A stretch of DNA of 64,000 nucleotides from Helicostylum pulchrum (Eukaryota; Mucoromycota; Mucoromycetes; Mucorales; Mucoraceae), in the NCBI GenBank assembly GCA_025677825.1, contig JAIXMO010000002.1, positions 558,001 to 622,000 on the forward strand, in the 5' to 3' direction. Made by a program: the position numbers and the translations under genes. Positions 57,393 through 64,000 of the stretch are shown one piece after another. The notes under the pieces are model-generated. The model saw only the letters and a program-made list of their open reading frames with translations, ran no database searches and had not been told where the DNA came from. Numbering within the stretch: the first letter of the stretch is position 1; every line of letters begins with the position of its first letter.

Positions 57393-60300
57393 ATGACGAC
57401 CTTACAAGTCTACGCTCATAGACTGGGAGACTCTAATTTAGGTACGCGAAAAATAAAATACAGAAAAAAAATAAAAAAAGTACTGACTATATTATTACAG
57501 CTATCAACTTGAAAGTGACTATTGCCAATGAGTTACGAGATCAAGTTGAAGTCTTTCAAACTGCCGAGTACCCAAAGTTCCTGTCAACACTTATACCAGT
57601 GTTTCTTGATATCTTACAAAACGAACAACCTGTTTTTATTAGTAATGCGCCTGAACAAGTAAGTTTTTTCTTCTTCTTTCTTCTTCTTTGAATTACCACA
57701 TTAAAGTTGCAATGTTAAATTACCTTTACTGTAGAAACTACGAAATATCATTTTAGAAATAATCTATCGCTTACCTCAAACAGAAGCATTAAAAGAATAT
57801 GTGCCAGAATTATGCAAAGTATTGATGAAAATTTTACGCGTCGAGAACGAAGATAATGCTGTTGTCTGTGTAAAGATTATTATTGATTTGCATCGATCAT
57901 TTCGACAAGTACTTGAGGATCAAGTACAACCATTTCTAGACATTGTACAAGAAATATTTCAAAATATGGAACAATCAGTGAAAGATGCCTTTGATAATCC
58001 TGATCAAATTACCACCGTGAGTGATTAATATATATGTGTAAAAAAAAAAAACTATCTTCTCATTAAATTTATCATTTTATTTTAGCCTCTTTCTGCTGCT
58101 TCTCCAAGACCAATGTCCCCTGCTGCTGATACACCTGAAACTCCAACAAAAGTTTTAGCCAAGAGTATGTTTAGTTTTAAAGTATTGACTGAATGTCCTA
58201 TTATTGTCGTATTACTGTTCCAATCCTATAGAAGATCTGCCGCCGACAATATCATGAAATTTATCCCTTTAATTTTCCAGGTACACACAAACGCACATAT
58301 CATTTTTACAATTATATTAATTCTTTCTTTGTGTAGACGCTCAGCTTACAAGCTAAACCTCAAATGGAAGCAGCAAATGCTGCACTTGCTCGCGGCGAAG
58401 TGTTTGTTGGTGTCAGTCCAGCTATTAAACAAAGAGGCCTTTACAATGAGTTTATTGTAGCGCAAGTCAAGACGATGTCATTCTTGGCATACATATTAAG
58501 AAGTTATACAACACTATTACGACCTTATCAGCATCAAATTCCTGATTTTGTATTAAGGCTGTTAAGGGAATGCCCTGCAGAATCATCGGCTACCCGAAAG
58601 GAGTTATTAGTGGCTACTCGACATATTCTTTCTACTGACTTCCGTACATCGTTTGTACCGCAGATAGATTTATTACTGAACGAAAAAGTATTGATTGGAA
58701 CAGGCGTTACAGCTCATGATATCTTAAGACCGTTAGCTTACAGCATGTTGGCAGATCTCATTCATCATATTCGTGCGGAATTATCAGCTGCTCAACTGTC
58801 ACGAACGATTTATATTTACTCCCGTAACCTTCATGACGGCACGTTAGCGCCCAGTATTCAAACCATGTGCGGTAAACTCTTGCTAAATTTAATTGATTGT
58901 ATTATGAAAATCAATGATAAATCAGAGGGCAGAGAATTATTGATGCGCATCTTGGACGCCTTTGCTAGTAAATTTGAAGCGCTCAACACACAATTTGATG
59001 CTTGCGTAAAACAGTATAAAAAGAAGAAGGACGCAGCCGAATTCGATTTCGATCGTGCTCGTTCGATCCATACCGCTTCTTCTATACCGGAAGCAACACA
59101 CGATGGAATTAAGGACGGAAGATTTTTATTCAAAAACTTGGCTATTGGATTAAAGCCGTTGTTTATCGGTCTTCGCCACTGCAACCCTCCACCACCTGCA
59201 GGTCAAGATATAAACCTACAAGTGTATGCTCAATTCGCTAGAGGTTTTTCTCAAGATGATGTTCAACTGTTTGTTCGATTGTTTAGAGAAGGATTACGAT
59301 GCTTTGAATATTACAATGTAGATAATTACGGGCCCGATGGATCACTACCAGACTATTCCCCACCACAGGAAGAAGTAACAAAGGACAATTGGACAATTGG
59401 GTCCACAGAGACATGTTTAAAATTAAATTTACAACTCAATGGAGAAAAAGAAGTATTGGATACGTTTCCAATTGTTTTTACGCTGTTGGATCCAGCAGTA
59501 TTCCAAGAATTATTCGCTTCACAAATCGATTTCTTTTACGATCGTACGTTGATAAATACGTCTCTTTTACATCTATCTCAATACTTTTTGGTCAACGAGA
59601 TCACAACACAAGGCTTTGCCGGCATTTTGTTTAGATTCTTGGTGGATCGTATTGATCAATTGGGAGAGGACAATTTACATTATTCGGCAGTGATGCTTCA
59701 TCTGTTTCGATTAGCCTTTATGGCCGTCAATTTATTTCCCGATGCCAATGAAAGTATTCTTCAACCTTACCTGGCCAAACTGGTCATGTCATGTTTTAAA
59801 CTTGCTGCTAAAGCCAAAGAGCCCGCCAACTATTTCTTGTTACTTCGAGCATTATTTAAAAGTATCGGCGGTGGTCGCTTTGAATTACTTTATAAAGAAG
59901 TATCTCCTTTACTGCAAGTGATTTTAGAAAACTTGAATTCATTGTTATCGCTTGCTCACAAGATGGATATGCGAAACTTGTTTGTCGAACTTTGTTTAGC
60001 GGTGCCTGTTCGACTTAGTACCTTGTTGCCGTACCTTCCGTACCTTATGCGTCCGCTCGTCATTGCGCTGCAAGCAGACCAAGATCTGGTATCGCAAGGC
60101 TTACGTACAATGGAATTATGCAACGATAATTTAAATCCAGAATTTTTGGATCATATTATGGCGCCGGTCATGACGGAATTAATGGACGCACTTTGGAAAC
60201 ATTTAAAACCACTCCCATATAACCAACAGCATAGTCATTCAGCTATGCGCATTCTAGGGAAATTAGGCGGTCGTAATCGCCGTATGCTCAAGAGTCCACC

Positions 60301-63300
60301 CAAATTAGGATTTAATGCACGCATTGAAAGTGGTGTATCCATTGAAGTTATATTTGATCCAAGCCCTATACCACATACACTACCCTTGGATAAATGTTTG
60401 GATATTGCTATACATGCATTGGAATCAAACACTACAGATATTGTATACAAACGACACGCCTATAATTTCTTAAAGACCCATTTAATTCTGATGCTCGAAT
60501 TGGATGAGGGACCCGATGATTTAGCTGTTTCGTTGTTTAAACGAGTAAAAGAACAATTCATTGATCGACCTGGAGAACAACAACAAGAACCAAATGCACC
60601 GACACTTGTCACTCAAAATTTAGGTCGTATCACTGTAGATGAAGATAGCTCAGTCGTTGGAAACACGTTGAATGAAACAGGCATGAAACCAAAGAGATTG
60701 TCTGGAAACGGATATACCAAATATGTTTCTAAACGAGTTGCACAAGAAGAAGCGCTTCGATCTATACTGGTGTCTGTCATGGCTGCTTCTACTATTCCAG
60801 AACTAAGCGATGATGCATGGACTTTCTTTGTTAACATCTGTAGACATTTCACATTACTTCATATCGGAGAAGCTATTGAAGCCAAAGAAAATGGAAGAAA
60901 GCCGTTAGCCAACATGATGGACGAAAGATTAACCGCACAGCATTTAAACACAACAATTCTCGTCGAAGCGATTGTTGAAATCATGTCATCTTCTCAAATC
61001 CAATTCCGTAAACGAGGCGAAGAGGCTTTACATGCATGTTACGATGTAGCTGTAACCATCTTTGGATCCAAAGAAAATGTAGACCAACTACCTATTTTCC
61101 GCGTATTCGCATCACAATTCTGTTCTTGCTGTTATAAACCGGAATGGTTTAAAAAGAGAGGCGGATGTCTTGGTATCTCCATCATGAGCTCTCAATTGGA
61201 CATGGGTACGAAATGGATGCGTGAGCATGAACTGGACTTTATTCGATCCTTGTTATTTGTCTTGAAGGACGCTTCGCCTGAAATGGCTAATGTAAATACC
61301 GAAGAAGCAACACAAACTTTATCACATGTACTTAAAGTATGCAATGGTCCTGAAGACGGTGAATCCGCTGAAGCTCAACAAAAATTCCAAAATTTAATCA
61401 CACTGTTACTCAGCGAATTATCCAACTCGAACAGCGCTGTACGTGAAACCATTCAATCTTCTTTCCAACTCTTGGCCGATTTGACAGGCAACGAGGTAAC
61501 AGAACTTTTGGCTCCTGTACGCGAAAGATTAGTAGCCCCCATCTTTGCTAAACCTTTGCGTGCTTTACCATTTGCGATGCAAATTGGACATATTGATGCC
61601 ATTACATACTGTTTGACTTTACGTCCACCCTTCTTGGAATTTAACGACGAATTAACTCGACTATTACACGAAGCACTTGCGTTAGCTGATGCAGAAGATC
61701 AAGCGCTTGTTAGTCGAAGCTCACAGTATAAAAATACCACATCGCTCATGAACTTACGTATTGTGTGTATTAAACTTTTATCAGCGGCGTTGGCATGTTC
61801 GGACTTTTCCAGCCAACGACAAACTCATACGCGTGCACGTATCATTCAAGTGTTTTTCAAATCACTGTACTCTAAATCTTTAGAGGTTGTGGAAGCAGCA
61901 CACCGAGGATTAAAACAAGTCTTGGCTCAACAGCATAAATTACCAAAGGAGTTACTTCAACAAGGTCTTCGCCCCATCTTAACAACACTTTCAAATCATA
62001 AAACGCTAAGTGTAGCAGGTCTCGAAGGTCTAGCTAGATTATTGGAACTGCTGACGAATTACTTTAAGGTAGAGATAGGAAAGAAATTACTGGATCATTT
62101 AAAGCAATGGGCTGAACCCAAGGTGCTGCAAGAAGCTGCTGGGAAGCCACTGAGTGAAAATCATGAAATCAAAATCATTGTTGCTATCCTTAATATTTTT
62201 CATTTATTACCGGCTGCAGCTCATATCTTTTTGGATGAGTTAATCACGGTTGTGTTGGAAATGGAGGGCCATTTACGAAGATCGGTTTCAAGTCCGTTTA
62301 GACCCAACTTGATCAAATACCTTACGCGTTACCCCACTGAAACAGTTGCCTACTTTTATGAAAAATTGGATAACCCAAGCTGCTGTCAATTGTTTACAGA
62401 CATTTTAAATATCGAAAATGCGTCCAGACTACGTGACGAAGTAGCCAACACTTCGGCAGAATTAATCAGTAAAACATTTGAAATTGTTGATCAGTCAGAA
62501 AGTAACACACCTGCTTCTGTGCTGCATTATCGCGGTGTGATGATTGTACATACACTGGTTAATTTCAACCCCAATTTCTTATCTACACATCGTAACGTCT
62601 TGGACTGTTTACTAAACTTGTGGAGACAGCGACGTGGTAAACTATTAACTCAACAGCAAAAGGAAGAAGAGCAACAAAGTCTTTTAGTGACTCGTGAGTT
62701 ATTATTACTGGCAAAGATCTTTGTTGGTTACTTGCGAAAGAACCCTGATGAAATCGATATCATTTTCGATCTGGTTGCTCTTTTCGCTCAAGAGGCTGTG
62801 GTTGATCTGTCATTCTTGCAAAAATTCTTATTGGAAGATATCGCGCTTAAATCAAGTCCTAAACAAAAGAGGGTTATACTGGAAAAGTTCTTGGAGATGT
62901 ATGCAGATGAATCCGTTTCTTCATTTATGAAGATGATGGCGTTACGTCAAGTTGTCAATCCAGCTTTATTAGCTACTTTAGTACGTAAAGATGATGAATA
63001 TACAGAGATTTGGGATATCAGTATGATGGAAATGTTGGATAAAAAGATTTGGGCAAACCTTATGATGGAGCCCTCTGACGATAACCAATATACCGAAGAT
63101 TCGTTGCGAATTGAGTTACTACAAATGACTGCCATGATTGTTCAGTATGTACCTCAATTATTAGCAGATCGTCGAAAGGAAGTCATCAAATTTGGATGGA
63201 ATTATTTACGTTTAGAGGATGCGACAAGTAAACAAGCGGCCTACGTATTAGTTGCTCACTTTATTGCTGCATATGATACACCAAGTAAAATTGCTATTCA

Positions 63301-64000
63301 AATTTATGCTGCTCTTTTGCGTGCTCATTCCTCTGAAGCCCGAGTCCTTGTCAAACAAGGTTTGGATATTATTGCTCCCGTCCTCCCAATCCGTATAGCC
63401 TCTCAAGGAAACGAACGCGTACCTACCTGGGTTCGATTGACTCGTAAGGTTGTGGTTGAAGACACCCATAGTATTTCTCAAATGGTTAACGTATACCAAT
63501 TGTTAATTCGTCATTCGGATTTATTCTTTGAGTACAGAGAACATTTCTTACCTCAAATTGTCAACACGTTACCTAAATTGGGACTTTTACAAAACGCTAC
63601 ACCTGAACACAAGATGTTGACTGTCGAGTTGGCTGAATTGATCATTAAATGGGAACAAAAGCGTATTGAATTAGAGTCAAACACTGAACCTGATTCACCA
63701 ACCAAACGTAAAATGGATATTGATGATGGGCCTGAAGAAAGTACAAGTCCTAGCAAGAGAGCTCAGATTCAAACATCTACTGGCGAAGTAAGAAGTGTAC
63801 CTACTAATGAAAGTAAACCAAACGCCAAAGAATATTCCCCAGGTTTGACTTTACGAGAGAACGTTGTTGGATACCTGGTACGCCTTTCTTGTATGGTGTT
63901 TAGCCCATCCGATATGATTCAAAAGAGACTTGTTCAAAGAACCATCGAACTAGTTAAATTATTCTTGAAACCTGATTTATGGCCCGATGTCCATGTTCGC
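57393..64000 (+). CDS. TRA1: TRA1/TRRAP, N-terminal ~2116 aa (runs off right edge)
   Basis: Exons 57393-57441, 57501-57658, 57735-58016, 58086-58280, then a single exon from 58337 to the window end (1888 codons, in phase at the last base). Tra1 is the activator-binding HEAT/FAT scaffold and pseudokinase shared by the SAGA and NuA4 acetyltransferase complexes (about 3700-3800 aa), so roughly 55% is present: the HEAT region. Landmarks include FTVFNLLEFI-like helices, CPIIVVLLFQSYRR, RPLAYSMLADLIHHIRAEL, RILGKLGGRNRRMLK, YVSKRVAQEEALRSI and RHILSTDFRTSFVPQIDLL. An acidic/NLS-like linker (PTKRKMDIDDGPEES, PSKRAQIQ) lies near the right end. The four small 5' exons before a giant one are typical here. 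Kinase-like domain and stop lie outside. Confidence 0.96.

Overview
This window is AT-rich eukaryotic DNA, almost certainly from an early-diverging fungus of the Mucoromycota (Mucorales-like). The reasons are many short GT-AG introns (about 50-110 nt), frequent A/T homopolymers, fungal versions of housekeeping genes (ATG2, an Lgl/tomosyn-type Sro7, an Rna15/CSTF2-like factor, Tra1), and decayed multi-copy gene families of a kind I associate with Mucorales. Species cannot be fixed from the sequence alone. Exon joins were checked by hand for reading phase.

Layout. 1-6.4 kb: the 5' part of a secreted protein, an acidic orphan protein, a TIR element (copy 1) and a membrane-anchored alpha/beta-hydrolase. 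6.4-9.0 kb: a decayed multi-exon gene with a 0.7 kb DNA transposon in one intron. 9.4-19.6 kb: V-ATPase subunit a (minus) and ATG2 (plus), divergent over 1.2 kb. 19.6-29.9 kb: an accessory island with two outward-facing decayed genes, inverted repeat arms in front of both, a broken Myb/SANT-like gene, a broken gene with a possible PD-(D/E)XK-type domain, two (GGGTTAC)n tracts and a 5'-truncated LINE fragment with a clear target-site duplication. 30.3-43.5 kb: a compact block with exportin-1, S-adenosylmethionine decarboxylase, an Lgl/Sro7/tomosyn-type WD protein ending in an R-SNARE motif, TMEM208/Snd2 and a CSTF2/Rna15-like factor. 43.5-49.2 kb: TIR element copy 2, a decayed unknown gene, a small membrane protein, an intron-containing tRNA-Tyr and a long gene-poor tract. 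49.2-57.3 kb: an Fe-S L-serine dehydratase, a HINT-type HIT protein, a small unknown gene, TIR element copy 3 and a LEA-like membrane protein. 57.4-64.0 kb: the N-terminal part of TRA1, running off the right edge.

How the genes relate. Vacuolar acidification, autophagosome lipid transfer, nuclear export, polyamine synthesis, exocytosis control, ER protein insertion, mRNA 3'-end formation and chromatin acetylation are all represented, but they do not form one pathway. The housekeeping genes look intact. The accessory regions look like gene-family graveyards colonised by several transposon classes. I found no convincing new defence or biosynthetic system. The most interesting items are the three-copy TIR element with complementary loss of opposite arms of an internal inverted repeat, the outward-facing decayed genes sharing inverted leader arms, an exportin-1 with Val in place of the leptomycin-B-reactive Cys, and several unusual exon structures.
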